DNA from: Bacteroidales bacterium
GTDB taxonomy: Bacteria; Bacteroidota; Bacteroidia; Bacteroidales; P3
Direction of reading: 5' to 3'
Assembly (NCBI GenBank): GCA_017530105.1
Contig: JAFXMW010000025.1
Span: forward strand, 1-64,000
DNA length: 64,000 bases
The notes beneath the pieces were generated by a model. It saw only the letters and a program-made list of their open reading frames with translations. It was not told the origin of the DNA and searched no databases. The position numbers and the translations under genes were made by a program. Within the stretch, counting starts at the first letter, position 1; every line of letters starts with the position of its first letter. Positions 26,599-35,134 of the stretch are shown piece after piece.

Positions 26599-27516
26599 TT
26601 ATTTGGCACCAAGGATGGCGGCCATGAGAGCCTGGCGGACATATACTCCGTTCTGGGCTTGACGGAAATAGTAAGCGTAAGGAGTGCTGTCGACATCGGT
26701 GGTAATTTCGTTGACACGCGGGAGCGGATGGAGTACGCGCATGTTGGGTTTACATCCTTTAAGCATTGAGGCGGAAAGGATACAACTGTCTTTGACGCGC
26801 TCATACTCAAGTGGGTCTGGGAAGCGTTCGCGTTGTACACGGGTCATGTAGATGATGTCAGCAGTGGGGATGACGCTCTGGATGTCGGTGTACTGGTAGT
26901 ATTGGAGGCCGGCATTCTTGATACTCATCTTGACGGAGGAGGGGAGTTTGAGCTCTGTGGGTGAAACGAGGTGGAAAGTAGCGTTGAAGTTGCACATGGC
27001 CTGGACGAGGGAGTGAACGGTGCGGCCGTATTTGAGGTCGCCAACGCATGCGATGTTGAGGTTTTCAAGGGTGCCTTGAGTTTTGCGGATGGAATAGAGG
27101 TCAAGCATACACTGGGTGGGATGCTGGTTGGCTCCGTCGCCGGCGTTGATGACGGGGACGGTGGCAACTTCAGAGGCATAGCGCGAGGAACCTTCTTTGG
27201 GGTTACGCATGACAATGAGGTCGGCATAGCTGGAAACCATTACGATGGTGTCGTGGAGCGATTCGCCTTTTTGGACACTGGTTCCGCCGGGATCGCTGAA
27301 GCCGATGATGCGTGCGCCAAGTTGGTTGGCGGCGCTTTCGAAACTGAGCCGGGTACGTGTGGAGGGCTCGAAGAACAGAGTGGCGACAACTTTGTCGCTG
27401 AGAATGCGTTGCTTGGGGTTCTGTTCAAAACCTTCGGCAATGTCCAACACCTCGATGTATTCTTCTTTGGAGAAGTCGGTGATGGAAATAAGATTGCGTC
27501 CTTTAAGTGTGCTCAT
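26599..27516 (-). CDS. pyrB: Aspartate carbamoyltransferase catalytic chain
   Basis: The 305-residue enzyme joins carbamoyl phosphate and aspartate to form N-carbamoyl-aspartate in pyrimidine synthesis. Carbamoyl-phosphate binding residues are visible in FEPSTRTRLSFE (residues 49-60, STRTR at 52-56) and in HPTQ (132-135). Lys83 lies in the mobile loop (GTSVQKGES), and HPLPR occurs toward the C-terminus. The length is normal and the paired pyrI follows. The TPR lipoprotein gene ends 28 bp upstream, so a longer minus-strand transcript is possible. No attenuator or UTP-sensitive leader is evident in that short gap. Confidence 0.97.
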   Translation of the reverse strand: MSTLKGRNLISITDFSKEEYIEVLDIAEGFEQNPKQRILSDKVVATLFFEPSTRTRLSFESAANQLGARIIGFSDPGGTSVQKGESLHDTIVMVSSYADLIVMRNPKEGSSRYASEVATVPVINAGDGANQHPTQCMLDLYSIRKTQGTLENLNIACVGDLKYGRTVHSLVQAMCNFNATFHLVSPTELKLPSSVKMSIKNAGLQYYQYTDIQSVIPTADIIYMTRVQRERFPDPLEYERVKDSCILSASMLKGCKPNMRVLHPLPRVNEITTDVDSTPYAYYFRQAQNGVYVRQALMAAILGAK

Positions 27517-27544
27517 ATTTGTTTATTTTGATTGTTTTTTATTG

Positions 27545-28540
27545 TCATTTGGTGCGAGAGAGGCCGTCGATGGCGGGTTGATAAGTGTGGTCAATCATTA
27601 GTGCCGACATGAAGTCGTCGTGGGCACGACGTTTGTCGCCAAGGAGTTCGTAAGCGCATCCGCGGTTTGTCCACGCTTCGATGAATGTGCTGTCGCATTG
27701 AATGGCACGGGTGAGATGATCGATGGCTTCGGGGTAGTCGCCGTAAGTGAACATCTGGATGTATCCGCGGTTGTGCCAGGACTCTTTGTGGTTGCTGTTG
27801 ATGTCAAGGATTTGTTTGTAGATTTCTTCGGCTTTGTCAGGTTGGTTGAGGTCTTGATAGTACATGGCGAGACCATAAAGTGCGTTGGTGTTATTTGGCT
27901 CGATGCGAAGGGCAGTGTTGAGATATTCTATGGTCATAGGGTCGCGCTTTGTGGCGTAGAGCATGCCGAGTTCTTCAAAAGCGGGTTCGTAGTCGGGATA
28001 GAGGTCGCAGACTTTGCGCAACAGGATGACGGCATTGTTGGTGTCGCCAGTTTCTTTGTAAATAAAGGCTTTCATAAACAATGCCGTGCGGTTCTGTGGG
28101 TCTTTGGCAGTAACTTTGCCGAGATTGTCCATGGCACGGTCGTAGTCGCGGCTGTAGTATGCTATTTCTCCCAGTTTGAGAAAAGCTTCTTGACTGTCGG
28201 GTTTAAGTTCGAGGGCTTGTTGAAGGCTTTTGTAACTGTGTTCCACATCACCGTTGGCAAAATATGCATCGCCAAGAAGGAGGTGGTATTTGTATTCTTT
28301 TTTGTTGAGGGAAATGGCATGGGTGAGGTCGGTGATGGCCTCATTGACTCGGTTGAGTTTGAGATATATGTTGGCGCGGTCGTAATATAGGTTGTCGTCT
28401 TTGGGGTGTTTGTGGATTTTGATGTCAAGTACTTGGAGAATTTCTTCGTTGGACATGTTGTCGGTGGCAGTACTTTGTTTGCAACCGACTACGGCCACGA
28501 GAAGTGGCATGAGGATGAGGAAAAGGATGCTCTTTTTCAT
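27545..28540 (-). CDS. TPR-repeat lipoprotein
   Basis: The 331-residue protein has a lipoprotein signal ending in VAVVGC (Cys20). The rest is about eight tetratricopeptide repeats from residue ~45 to the end, for example AITDLTHAISLNKKEYKYHLLLGDAYF and AIDHLTRAIQCDSTF. TPR arrays are protein-binding scaffolds. In Bacteroidota, lipid-anchored ones are common and often assist envelope assembly, but nothing here names a partner. It lies between dus and pyrB on the same strand, 69 bp after dus and 28 bp before pyrB. Confidence 0.88.
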   Translation of the reverse strand: MKKSILFLILMPLLVAVVGCKQSTATDNMSNEEILQVLDIKIHKHPKDDNLYYDRANIYLKLNRVNEAITDLTHAISLNKKEYKYHLLLGDAYFANGDVEHSYKSLQQALELKPDSQEAFLKLGEIAYYSRDYDRAMDNLGKVTAKDPQNRTALFMKAFIYKETGDTNNAVILLRKVCDLYPDYEPAFEELGMLYATKRDPMTIEYLNTALRIEPNNTNALYGLAMYYQDLNQPDKAEEIYKQILDINSNHKESWHNRGYIQMFTYGDYPEAIDHLTRAIQCDSTFIEAWTNRGCAYELLGDKRRAHDDFMSALMIDHTYQPAIDGLSRTK

Positions 28541-28609
28541 TGTTAAGTGTAACGTGGATTTGCTTGTTTTATTATGATGGATTGTATTTTTTTTGAAAGG
28601 TGTTGTTTC

Positions 28610-29542
28610 CTAAAGATTATCAAGGATTGTGCGTAGGCGCAGGCGTGTTTCGTCAGGGGTTTTGGCGTGGAGGACAGTCATGGCTTGCTGTTCGGTGATA
28701 GGAAGGCTGCGTCGCAGGAGGCACCAGTACTCTTTGATTTTGCGCATCTGGCTTTCCTGTCGTATGGGGAGTTGGTCAATGGCATCGGTGAGAGAGAGAA
28801 TGAAGTGAAGGGTGGCGGGAAGGTCGTCGGGGTGATTGTTTTTGATTTTAAGAGGGAGAAGGGGGTCGTAGAGTATGCCGCGACCAATCATAATATCTTG
28901 AATCTTGGGGAATCGTTGGCTGATTCGGCGATAATCGGCAGTGGTGCAGATGTCGCCGTTGTAAATGACTTTGTGATGCAAGAGGGATAATGTACGGGCG
29001 AAAGTATCGAGGTCTACCTGACCAGAGTATTGTTGTTTGCCAGTACGGGGGTGGATGGTAATGTTTAAGAGAGGGTAGTCGTTCAGGATTGGGATGAGAT
29101 TAAAGATTTCATCGGGATTGTGAAGGCCGAGACGCATTTTGATGCTAAGGTCGGGTTTGAGGCGAGGAATGATGTGGTCAAGAATGGCGCGGACTTCGTC
29201 AGGGTAGGGGAGAATGCCGCTGCCTCGATGCTTGGCTGTGACACGACGCATGGGACAACCGATGTTCCAGTTTATTTCGGTGTAGCCGATGTCATAAAGA
29301 CGGTTGGCCAACTCTACAAACTCAATGGGCTCTTTGCCGAGGATTTGAGGGATAACAGGGATGGAGTCGCTATTGGCTTCGGGTAGCACGTCGCCGATTT
29401 TCTTCCATGCGTCTGCGAGGTTGCCGTGGGTGAGTGAAAGAAATGGAGAAATGGAGCAATCAAGGGCTCCGGGGAAGCATTGGTGATATACTTTCCGGAA
29501 CATTAGCTCGGTAAGTCCTTGCATAGGAGCAAGAATCAGCAT
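28610..29542 (-). CDS. dus: tRNA-dihydrouridine synthase
   Basis: This 310-residue flavoenzyme reduces uridine to dihydrouridine in tRNA. Family marks are the FMN-barrel start LAPMQGLTELMFR, the catalytic segment INWNIGCPMRRVTAKHRGSG with Cys96, IKMRLGL near 134-140, the His-containing ITIHPRTGKQQYSG near 161, and VIYNGDI/IMIGRGILYDP for phosphate binding. It is slightly shorter than DusA/B and looks closer to DusC-type sequences. Its ATG overlaps the end of the cvpA-like gene (ATGCTGA), which indicates translational coupling. Confidence 0.92.
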   Translation of the reverse strand: MLILAPMQGLTELMFRKVYHQCFPGALDCSISPFLSLTHGNLADAWKKIGDVLPEANSDSIPVIPQILGKEPIEFVELANRLYDIGYTEINWNIGCPMRRVTAKHRGSGILPYPDEVRAILDHIIPRLKPDLSIKMRLGLHNPDEIFNLIPILNDYPLLNITIHPRTGKQQYSGQVDLDTFARTLSLLHHKVIYNGDICTTADYRRISQRFPKIQDIMIGRGILYDPLLPLKIKNNHPDDLPATLHFILSLTDAIDQLPIRQESQMRKIKEYWCLLRRSLPITEQQAMTVLHAKTPDETRLRLRTILDNL

Positions 29543-30060
29543 GGCTCGTTTTCGTCTTTTTTAGTGGAGAGTTCTTCCCGTTTCTTGATGATGTAGGTTT
29601 TGAGCGAGGAGGATAGTTTGTTGCCTATGGTGTAGGTGGGTTTGTATAGGACGCTTTCTTCCTGGAGCTTGGGTGTGATAAGGACGTTGTTGTGGTCGAT
29701 GAGGAGAATGAAGTTGAGGAGAATACTGATGACGATGAGGCATTTAAGCATTCCAACAACGGCTCCCAATAGTTTATTGAGGAATTCTGCTTTAACCATC
29801 TTGAAGAGCCCTTCTATTGCTTTGCCGAGGAAATAGGCGGCTACTATGGCACCCACAAAGGTGATGAAAAAAGCGACAAGAATAGAGCCTTCGCCTTCGA
29901 GATGAAGCGATTCGGCCACCCATGTGGAAAGGTGTATTGCAGCCCAGCATCCGGCTATGATGCCAAGCAGGGTGGCGATTTCGAATATGAGTCCCCGTTT
30001 CCATCCTTTATAGATGAAGTAGACCAATGGAATGCCGATGATGATATCTAAGAATGTCAT
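29536..30060 (-). CDS. CvpA-family inner-membrane protein
   Basis: The 174-residue protein has four probable membrane helices within ~1-125. The family start is clear (DIIIGIPLVYFIYKGWKRGLIFE), as is GAIVAAYFLGKAIEG near residues 70-84. A charged cytoplasmic tail ends in KKDENEPC. CvpA proteins are linked to colicin V export and envelope homeostasis in enterobacteria, but the biochemical role is not established. The stop overlaps the dus start. A hairpin 37 bp upstream probably ends the obgE-PAP2 transcript, so this gene likely begins a new unit, although I found no consensus promoter. Confidence 0.85.
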   Translation of the reverse strand: MTFLDIIIGIPLVYFIYKGWKRGLIFEIATLLGIIAGCWAAIHLSTWVAESLHLEGEGSILVAFFITFVGAIVAAYFLGKAIEGLFKMVKAEFLNKLLGAVVGMLKCLIVISILLNFILLIDHNNVLITPKLQEESVLYKPTYTIGNKLSSSLKTYIIKKREELSTKKDENEPC

Positions 30061-30096
30061 AGTGTTGATATGTTGTTTATTTAATATTAAACGAGA

Positions 30097-30117
30097 ACGT
30101 CCCCGCTTCGGAGACGT
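30097..30117 (-). terminator. Candidate terminator after the PAP2 gene
   Basis: On the minus strand ACGTCTCC and GGGGACGT form an 8-bp stem with one mismatch and a 5-nt loop. A T-containing stretch (TCTCGTTT) follows. It lies 73 nt past the PAP2 stop. Confidence 0.45.
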
Positions 30118-30189
30118 CCCGTCAAATACATCTTTGAAAATAAGTAAGCACGTCCCTATATACGTAAAAGTATGAATTTTGTTTCATGG

Positions 30190-30783
30190 TCAAGCAAGTT
30201 TTTTTTGTGTCCGGTATTTATTGACCAATTTTTCAATGGATTGGATAATGAAAAAGACAAGCGTTCCGATACAAAGACCCAGCAGAGCTCCGCATACCAC
30301 GTCACCGGGATAATGTTTACCTAAATATGGACGCGAATAGCATACTATTACCGCCCAAAGGAATATCAGTGAGGGGAAAAGCCAGCGGTTATGGGCTATT
30401 TTTCGGAAACGCAGGCTCAGGAAGATTGCGAGGGAGAATACGTTGGCGGCATGGGACGAGACAAAGCCGTAGAGTCCACCACACGAGGTACGGAACATGC
30501 GGACATCCTCTAAAGTCTGGCAGGGACGCAACCGATGGAATACGTCTTTGAAACAGAGCACGGAAATGCGGTCTGAAAGCAGGAAGCAAAGCACTATGCC
30601 CAGCAAAACGAGCCACCATTGGCGGGGCTCTCTGCGTAATGTGGTGAGACAAAAAGCTGTTACCAGTACTATCGCCCATGACCAGTTTTGGCTGGAAACC
30701 CACAATAACCAGTCGGCAACTGGGTTGTAGTGATGGTTTATCCAGTAAAAGGCAACCGTGTCAAGTGTTTCAAGTTCAGACAT
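30190..30783 (-). CDS. PAP2-family membrane phosphatase
   Basis: The 197-residue integral membrane protein carries the three PAP2 signatures: KDVFHRLRP (~79-87), SSHAANVFS (~109-117) and [12 protein letters not shown] (~150-161). Together they give the catalytic His/Arg set. Such enzymes dephosphorylate lipid phosphates, often undecaprenyl pyrophosphate or phosphatidylglycerophosphate. The substrate cannot be decided here. The second motif has SSH where PSGH is common. Its start overlaps the obgE stop by 8 bp, so it is translationally coupled to that gene. Confidence 0.9.
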   Translation of the reverse strand: MSELETLDTVAFYWINHHYNPVADWLLWVSSQNWSWAIVLVTAFCLTTLRREPRQWWLVLLGIVLCFLLSDRISVLCFKDVFHRLRPCQTLEDVRMFRTSCGGLYGFVSSHAANVFSLAIFLSLRFRKIAHNRWLFPSLIFLWAVIVCYSRPYLGKHYPGDVVCGALLGLCIGTLVFFIIQSIEKLVNKYRTQKKLA

Positions 30784-31771
30784 TGGTATTCAATTTCTTG
30801 AAAAGGAGGTCTTTCAATTCGGCGATATGGTATCCTGTGACAGCGGAAATGAAGATTGTCTCCACGTCCTGCGGCAAGTGTTGCTGTAGTTGCAGCATCA
30901 TGGTCTCATCAATGATGTCGCTTTTGGTGATTGCCAAGACCCGTTGCTTGTCAAGCAATTCGGGATTGTAGCGGCGTAGTTCCTCAAGCAGGATGCCGTA
31001 TTCATTGGCTATGTCCAATTGTTCGCAACTAACCATGAAAAGGAGAACGGAGTTACGCTCGATGTGTCGGAGGAAACGCAGTCCGAGTCCTTTGCCTTCG
31101 CTGGCTCCTTCAATGATTCCGGGAATGTCAGCAATGCAAAAGGATTGGCTGTCGTGGTATTTCACAATGCCGAGGTTGGGGACAAGGGTGGTGAAGGGAT
31201 AGTCGGCAATTTCCGGTTTGGCAGCCGAAACAACACTTAGCAGGGTGGACTTTCCGGCGTTGGGGAACCCAACCAGTCCGACATCCGCCAGAACCTTAAG
31301 CTCGATAATTACCCATCGTTCTACTGCGGGTTCACCGGGCTGGGCATAGCGGGGTGTTTGGTTGGTTGGAGATTTGAAATGGTCGTTGCCATAACCGCCA
31401 CGACCGCCTTTTGCTATGATAACCTCTTGTCCGTCTTCTGTCACTTCGCCTAATATCTCGCCTGTCTCGGCATCGCGGCAAATGCACCCCAGTGGCACAT
31501 CCAGTATCTGGTCGGCACCTGTGCGGCCGGTGCATAAGTTGTCGCCTCCGTTTTGTCCGTTCTCGGCAAAAACGTGTTTGGTGTATTTCAGGTGCAGGAG
31601 TGTCCACCGCTGGCTGTTGCCGCGCAGTATGACGTGTCCTCCGCGACCGCCGTCGCCTCCGTCGGGACCTGCCTTGGCGTTGTATTTCACGCGCAGCAGA
31701 TGTGCCGATCCGGCTCCGCCTTTGCCCGAACGGACAAAAATCTTGACATAGTCGACAAAATTGGATGTCAT
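30776..31771 (-). CDS. obgE: Obg GTPase
   Basis: The 331-residue essential GTPase of 50S ribosome assembly has the glycine-rich Obg fold at ~1-158 ([25 protein letters not shown] pattern). The G domain follows: P-loop GFPNAGKST (~167-175), DIPGI (G3, ~213-217) and TKSD (G4). It has no C-terminal extension, as is usual for the short Bacteroidota forms. adk lies 71 bp upstream and PAP2 overlaps downstream. The adk-obgE pairing is common in Bacteroidota. Confidence 0.97.
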   Translation of the reverse strand: MTSNFVDYVKIFVRSGKGGAGSAHLLRVKYNAKAGPDGGDGGRGGHVILRGNSQRWTLLHLKYTKHVFAENGQNGGDNLCTGRTGADQILDVPLGCICRDAETGEILGEVTEDGQEVIIAKGGRGGYGNDHFKSPTNQTPRYAQPGEPAVERWVIIELKVLADVGLVGFPNAGKSTLLSVVSAAKPEIADYPFTTLVPNLGIVKYHDSQSFCIADIPGIIEGASEGKGLGLRFLRHIERNSVLLFMVSCEQLDIANEYGILLEELRRYNPELLDKQRVLAITKSDIIDETMMLQLQQHLPQDVETIFISAVTGYHIAELKDLLFKKLNTNV

Positions 31772-31842
31772 TGTTTTTCTGAAAAGTGTTTATTGCTATT
31801 ATCTTTGACTGTGTCCCCTAAGGTGTGCAGCCATGAACAAAT

Positions 31843-32406
31843 CTAAAGTGATTCGATAGCCTTGGCTATGTCCTGCGAGATTCGGGCTATGTCACCCAGT
31901 CCATTGATTTTTATTTCCTTGCCCTGTTTGTTATAGTATGCTGATACCGGCAGGGTTTTGTTCTCATATTCCACAAGGCGGTTCTTGATAGTCTCCTCGT
32001 TGTCATCGCTGCGTCCGCTAATCTTGGCGCGTTCCAACATGCGGCGTATCAATTCCTCACGGGGCACATCCAACCGTATCATGCAAGTCAGGCTGCGGCC
32101 GTGCTTTGCCAGAAGTTGGTCAAGGATTTCAGCCTGTGCCACATTGCGGGGGAAACCGTCGAAGAGAATTCCCTTGGTGTCGCGGGCAATAGCATTGTCT
32201 ATCATCTCCACCACAATGTCGTCGCTTACCAGTTGTCCTGCATCCATGATGTCCTTGATGCGAAGACCCAGCGGTGTACGATCGGCAATTTCTTTTCGCA
32301 GCAAATCGCCTGTCGAAATATGGGTGAGACCGAATTTTTCCACAATATAATCGCTCTGAGTGCCTTTGCCTGCACCCGGTGCGCCGAAAATGACAATATT
32401 CTTCAT
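31843..32406 (-). CDS. adk: Adenylate kinase
   Basis: The 187-residue enzyme interconverts AMP + ATP and 2 ADP. I place the start at 32406 because the P-loop follows directly (MKNIVIFGAPGAGKGTQ). An upstream in-frame ATG at 32487 would add 27 residues unlike any Adk. Also visible are ISTGDLLRKEI, the AMP-binding DGFPRNVAQAE, and a short LID without zinc cysteines (RRMLERAKISGRSDDNEE). The short-LID form agrees with the length. Confidence 0.96.
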   Translation of the reverse strand: MKNIVIFGAPGAGKGTQSDYIVEKFGLTHISTGDLLRKEIADRTPLGLRIKDIMDAGQLVSDDIVVEMIDNAIARDTKGILFDGFPRNVAQAEILDQLLAKHGRSLTCMIRLDVPREELIRRMLERAKISGRSDDNEETIKNRLVEYENKTLPVSAYYNKQGKEIKINGLGDIARISQDIAKAIESL

Positions 32407-32455
32407 CTTGGAATGGTAGTGTTTGTTAGTGTTTTGAAGTATTGGATATGAAAGA

Positions 32456-32483
32456 ATGGCGGACGGAGTACACCATCCGCCAT
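32456..32483 (-). terminator. Hairpin after the FKBP lipoprotein gene
   Basis: ATGGCGGA (32456-32463) pairs with TCCGCCAT (32476-32483). On the minus strand it follows the FKBP stop by 19 nt and is followed by TTCTTTC. It may partly terminate transcription before adk. Confidence 0.5.
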
Positions 32484-32502
32484 CCATAAATCATTGAGTC
32501 AG

Positions 32503-33414
32503 TTATTCGACTGATTCGATAGTCAGGTTGAACACCAGCGGGCTGTAGGGCATAATGTCCTTGCCGGCACCGCGGCCACCATAAGCGAGTTCGGAGGGCA
32601 TCACCAGGGTGATGTCGCTACCAGCGGTCTGGCCCATGATGCCTTCATCCCAACCTTTAATCATAGGCTGTTCGCCCACGGTGTAGGTGAGGGGAGTGTA
32701 TTCACGGCCTTCCTGATATTTGTTGGCTTCGCGGGCGTCAGCCTCACGGCTGGTGTCGAACAGGGTACCGTCAAGCAGACGGCCGGTGTAGTTGACAGCA
32801 ACTTTCTTGCCAGCGGCAACCTTGGGGCCGTTACCTTTTTTGTTTACAATCACATAGAGACCGCTTTTGGTGGGCTTCACAGTGATGTTGTTGTCGGCAA
32901 TGTACTTGGCCAAAGTGGCGGGCTCGTCTTCTTTGCGCTGGTTCATCTCTTCGATGAAGTTGGCTTGTTCCTGGGCGAGGTCTTCTTTGGTCACGATGTC
33001 CATCAGCGAAATCTCATAGTAGAAGAACTGGCCGGCGCCGCTCTCGTACATCGGGGGCATTTGACCCTGCATGAATTTTCCAATGGAGTCAGCGGGAATC
33101 TTGAAGATGGCGCGGTCACCCACGTGCATCATCAGAAGACCTTCCTGGATGTCGCCCTTGAACATGGGGGCTTCAGCCACCTGGAAGATACGGTCGGGAT
33201 TGCCGGTGTTGTTAAACAGGGTGTCGTTCTCCAAACGCAGAATCAATTCGCCAACCAAGAGGTCACCTGCACTGGGCTGGGCACCTTCGGGATTGGTGGT
33301 CTCGAAACGGTACAGCAGACCGTTTTCTGCTTCATTGAATTTGTTGGAGTTGCAAGCCGTCATAAATGCGGCTAATGTGAGTGCCATAGAGGCAAACAAT
33401 AAAGTTTTTTTCAT
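32503..33414 (-). CDS. FKBP-type peptidyl-prolyl isomerase lipoprotein
   Basis: The 303-residue protein has a lipoprotein signal ending FMTAC. A divergent FKBP-like region (~30-145) precedes a linker and a clear C-terminal FKBP domain (~180-303). The FKBP core includes VNYTGRLLDGTLFDTS, GWDEGIMGQTAGSDITLVMP and SELAYGGRGAG. It should catalyse proline isomerisation or act as a chaperone for exported proteins on the periplasmic or outer-membrane surface. A second FKBP lipoprotein gene lies 27 bp upstream, so they form a tandem pair. Such lipoproteins (for example GldI) assist gliding/T9SS systems in some Bacteroidota, and a link to the T9SS substrates here is inference. Confidence 0.92.
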   Translation of the reverse strand: MKKTLLFASMALTLAAFMTACNSNKFNEAENGLLYRFETTNPEGAQPSAGDLLVGELILRLENDTLFNNTGNPDRIFQVAEAPMFKGDIQEGLLMMHVGDRAIFKIPADSIGKFMQGQMPPMYESGAGQFFYYEISLMDIVTKEDLAQEQANFIEEMNQRKEDEPATLAKYIADNNITVKPTKSGLYVIVNKKGNGPKVAAGKKVAVNYTGRLLDGTLFDTSREADAREANKYQEGREYTPLTYTVGEQPMIKGWDEGIMGQTAGSDITLVMPSELAYGGRGAGKDIMPYSPLVFNLTIESVE

Positions 33415-33441
33415 GATTTTTTTGTGAATTATTATTTGTTG

Positions 33442-33966
33442 TTATTCTTTTTTCTTTATTTCTTGAATGTTATAAACGATGACGGTTCTTGAAGCCACCC
33501 TGTCGCCGTCTCCCACCACTCCATAGGCACTGTTCGAGGGGGCTATCATCCAGCATGTACTGCCATAAGTCAGTTCTTCAAGCAACTCGTCCAAGGCAGG
33601 TGTCACCTCTCTGTGCCCCACCACTAAGGTGTCGGTCTGGTGTCGGTAGATGGGGGTTCCGTCCAGCGCTTCCAGCCTATAGGTCACCACCACTGTATCC
33701 TCAGCCTGTATGGATGCGCCTTTTCCTTTTTCAAGCAACAGGTAGCGGGCGCCGCATCTCAGCGGTGTCGTTTTCCACCCTCGCCGTTGGATATAGGCAT
33801 CTATCTGGGTGGCTTCAGATTGAATGACAACTCGGTTGGCGTTAATCATATTCTCCTTCACAGCTGCAGTCTTGTCAGTCTCCAATTCAATAGTGGGAGT
33901 ACGGTCACATGCCGAAGCCAGTGCTGCAGCCAATCCAATCCATATTATATAACAGAACCGTTTCAT
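33442..33966 (-). CDS. Small FKBP-like lipoprotein (GldI-like)
   Basis: The 174-residue protein starts at the ATG at 33966, which overlaps the nrnA stop (ATGA). A longer upstream start lacks the signal. The lipobox is ALASAC. The C-terminal ~100 residues are FKBP-like (EDTVVVTYRLEALDGTPIYR, TPALDELLEELTYGSTCWMIAPSNSAYG). Some active-site aromatic residues appear replaced, so it may be more chaperone than enzyme. Size and position resemble GldI-type lipoproteins. Confidence 0.82.
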   Translation of the reverse strand: MKRFCYIIWIGLAAALASACDRTPTIELETDKTAAVKENMINANRVVIQSEATQIDAYIQRRGWKTTPLRCGARYLLLEKGKGASIQAEDTVVVTYRLEALDGTPIYRHQTDTLVVGHREVTPALDELLEELTYGSTCWMIAPSNSAYGVVGDGDRVASRTVIVYNIQEIKKKE

Positions 33967-35015
33967 CCTTTTGAATTGCAATCCAGTGGTTTGGCATTTT
34001 CTACCCCCAACAGTTTCTCCACTTCTCTCAGAGTCTCGTCCAGCGGCATTTTGCAAGTGGCACCTGCCGCTTTTGTGTGGCCGCCGCCTCCAAGCTGTTG
34101 GGCAATGTGATTTACGTTCACTTCATATTTCGCCCGCAACGACACCTTGGTTCTTCCAACCTCTTCTCTCAGCAATGCACCCACCTCCATCTCTTTCATC
34201 ATCAATGTGTAGTTCACCAACCCTTCCATATCCTCTCCGCCTACACCAAAGCGTTTCTGGTCGTCGAGCGAAAAAGCCATCAGTGCAACACGTTGGTCGG
34301 GATATATGCGCAGCCTCTCGCTCAGCGCAAAACCGTAGAATTGCATCCTGTTTACACTGAAAGTATTGATAATAAGGTTGTGAATTTCGGCAGGGTGGAT
34401 GTCATATCTTACCAGCATGGAAGCGGCCTCGAAACAACTCGGCTGTTCGCAACTAAAGGCAAAGCCGCCCGTGTCGGTCGAAAGGCCTGCGTAAAGGCAT
34501 GTGGCCACTTCTCTGTTCAGAAATCTGTCGCCCCACATCGCTTGTGAAAGCCAAAGCACCAGTTCACATGAACTCGAAATTTCAGGGTCTGAGAAAACAA
34601 GTTCGAATTCCTCCCTGTCGGGGTTGTGGTGATGGTCTATCAAAACCTTGTGGCAGCGAGCCTTGCGCAGGGGCTCCGCCAACATGTCGGTTCGCGATGC
34701 AGCATTCATGTCCACCCCAACAATCAAATCGGCCTCCTCCGTCATCCTTTCCCACGCTTGGGTATCGTTCTCCCCCTTCACAATGCGTCCCGACTCGGGC
34801 AGCCATTCGAAATTCTTCGGGCAGCCATTCGGCAGCACAGGAGTCACACTGCATCCTATCATCGAGGCTTGGTCATACAATAATGTCAGGCCCATGAGGC
34901 TCCCGCAGGCGTCACCATCGGCATTCATGTGCGAAACCAACAGAATATTCCGTGCTTCCGCAATCCATTGCAGAAACTTCGTTATATCTTGACTGTCAAA
35001 TTGTTTAGTGTACAT
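33963..35015 (-). CDS. nrnA: DHH-family phosphoesterase (NrnA-like oligoribonuclease/pAp phosphatase)
   Basis: The 350-residue protein has the DHH domain (~15-200) with metal motifs SHMNADGDACGS (~28-39), GVDMNA (~98-103) and LIDHHHNPD (~125-133). DHHA1 ends in the substrate-binding GGGGHTKAAGA (~313-323). NrnA-type enzymes degrade short RNA oligomers and 3'-phosphoadenosine 5'-phosphate. They fill the role of Orn in bacteria lacking it. It is the first gene of a minus-strand run with two FKBP lipoproteins, adk, obgE and PAP2, with a -7 box 33-40 bp upstream. Confidence 0.93.
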   Translation of the reverse strand: MYTKQFDSQDITKFLQWIAEARNILLVSHMNADGDACGSLMGLTLLYDQASMIGCSVTPVLPNGCPKNFEWLPESGRIVKGENDTQAWERMTEEADLIVGVDMNAASRTDMLAEPLRKARCHKVLIDHHHNPDREEFELVFSDPEISSSCELVLWLSQAMWGDRFLNREVATCLYAGLSTDTGGFAFSCEQPSCFEAASMLVRYDIHPAEIHNLIINTFSVNRMQFYGFALSERLRIYPDQRVALMAFSLDDQKRFGVGGEDMEGLVNYTLMMKEMEVGALLREEVGRTKVSLRAKYEVNVNHIAQQLGGGGHTKAAGATCKMPLDETLREVEKLLGVENAKPLDCNSKG

Positions 35016-35047
35016 TAATGCCTTTTTCCAGTGCTTTAAATAATTTG

Positions 35048-35055
35048 CAAAAATA
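35048..35055 (-). promoter_or_regulatory. -7 box of the nrnA operon
   Basis: TATTTTTG on the minus strand matches TAnnTTTG, 33-40 nt before the nrnA ATG. No clear -33 TTG is spaced correctly. It is divergent from the S9 peptidase promoter. Confidence 0.6.
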
Positions 35056-35088
35056 CTACTTTTCCATGAAATCTTATAAGTTTTTTTC

Positions 35089-35116
35089 TTTGTTTCTAAA
35101 AAAAGTCGTATTTTTG
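35089..35116 (+). promoter_or_regulatory. Promoter of the S9 peptidase lipoprotein gene
   Basis: TTTG (35089-35092), a 16-nt spacer and TATTTTTG (35109-35116), with a run of seven A upstream of the -7 box. The predicted start point, near 35122, leaves only the ATG at 35135 in the transcript and rules out the ATG at 35018. Confidence 0.72.
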
Positions 35117-35134
35117 CAAAAAATTGTACCGCTA

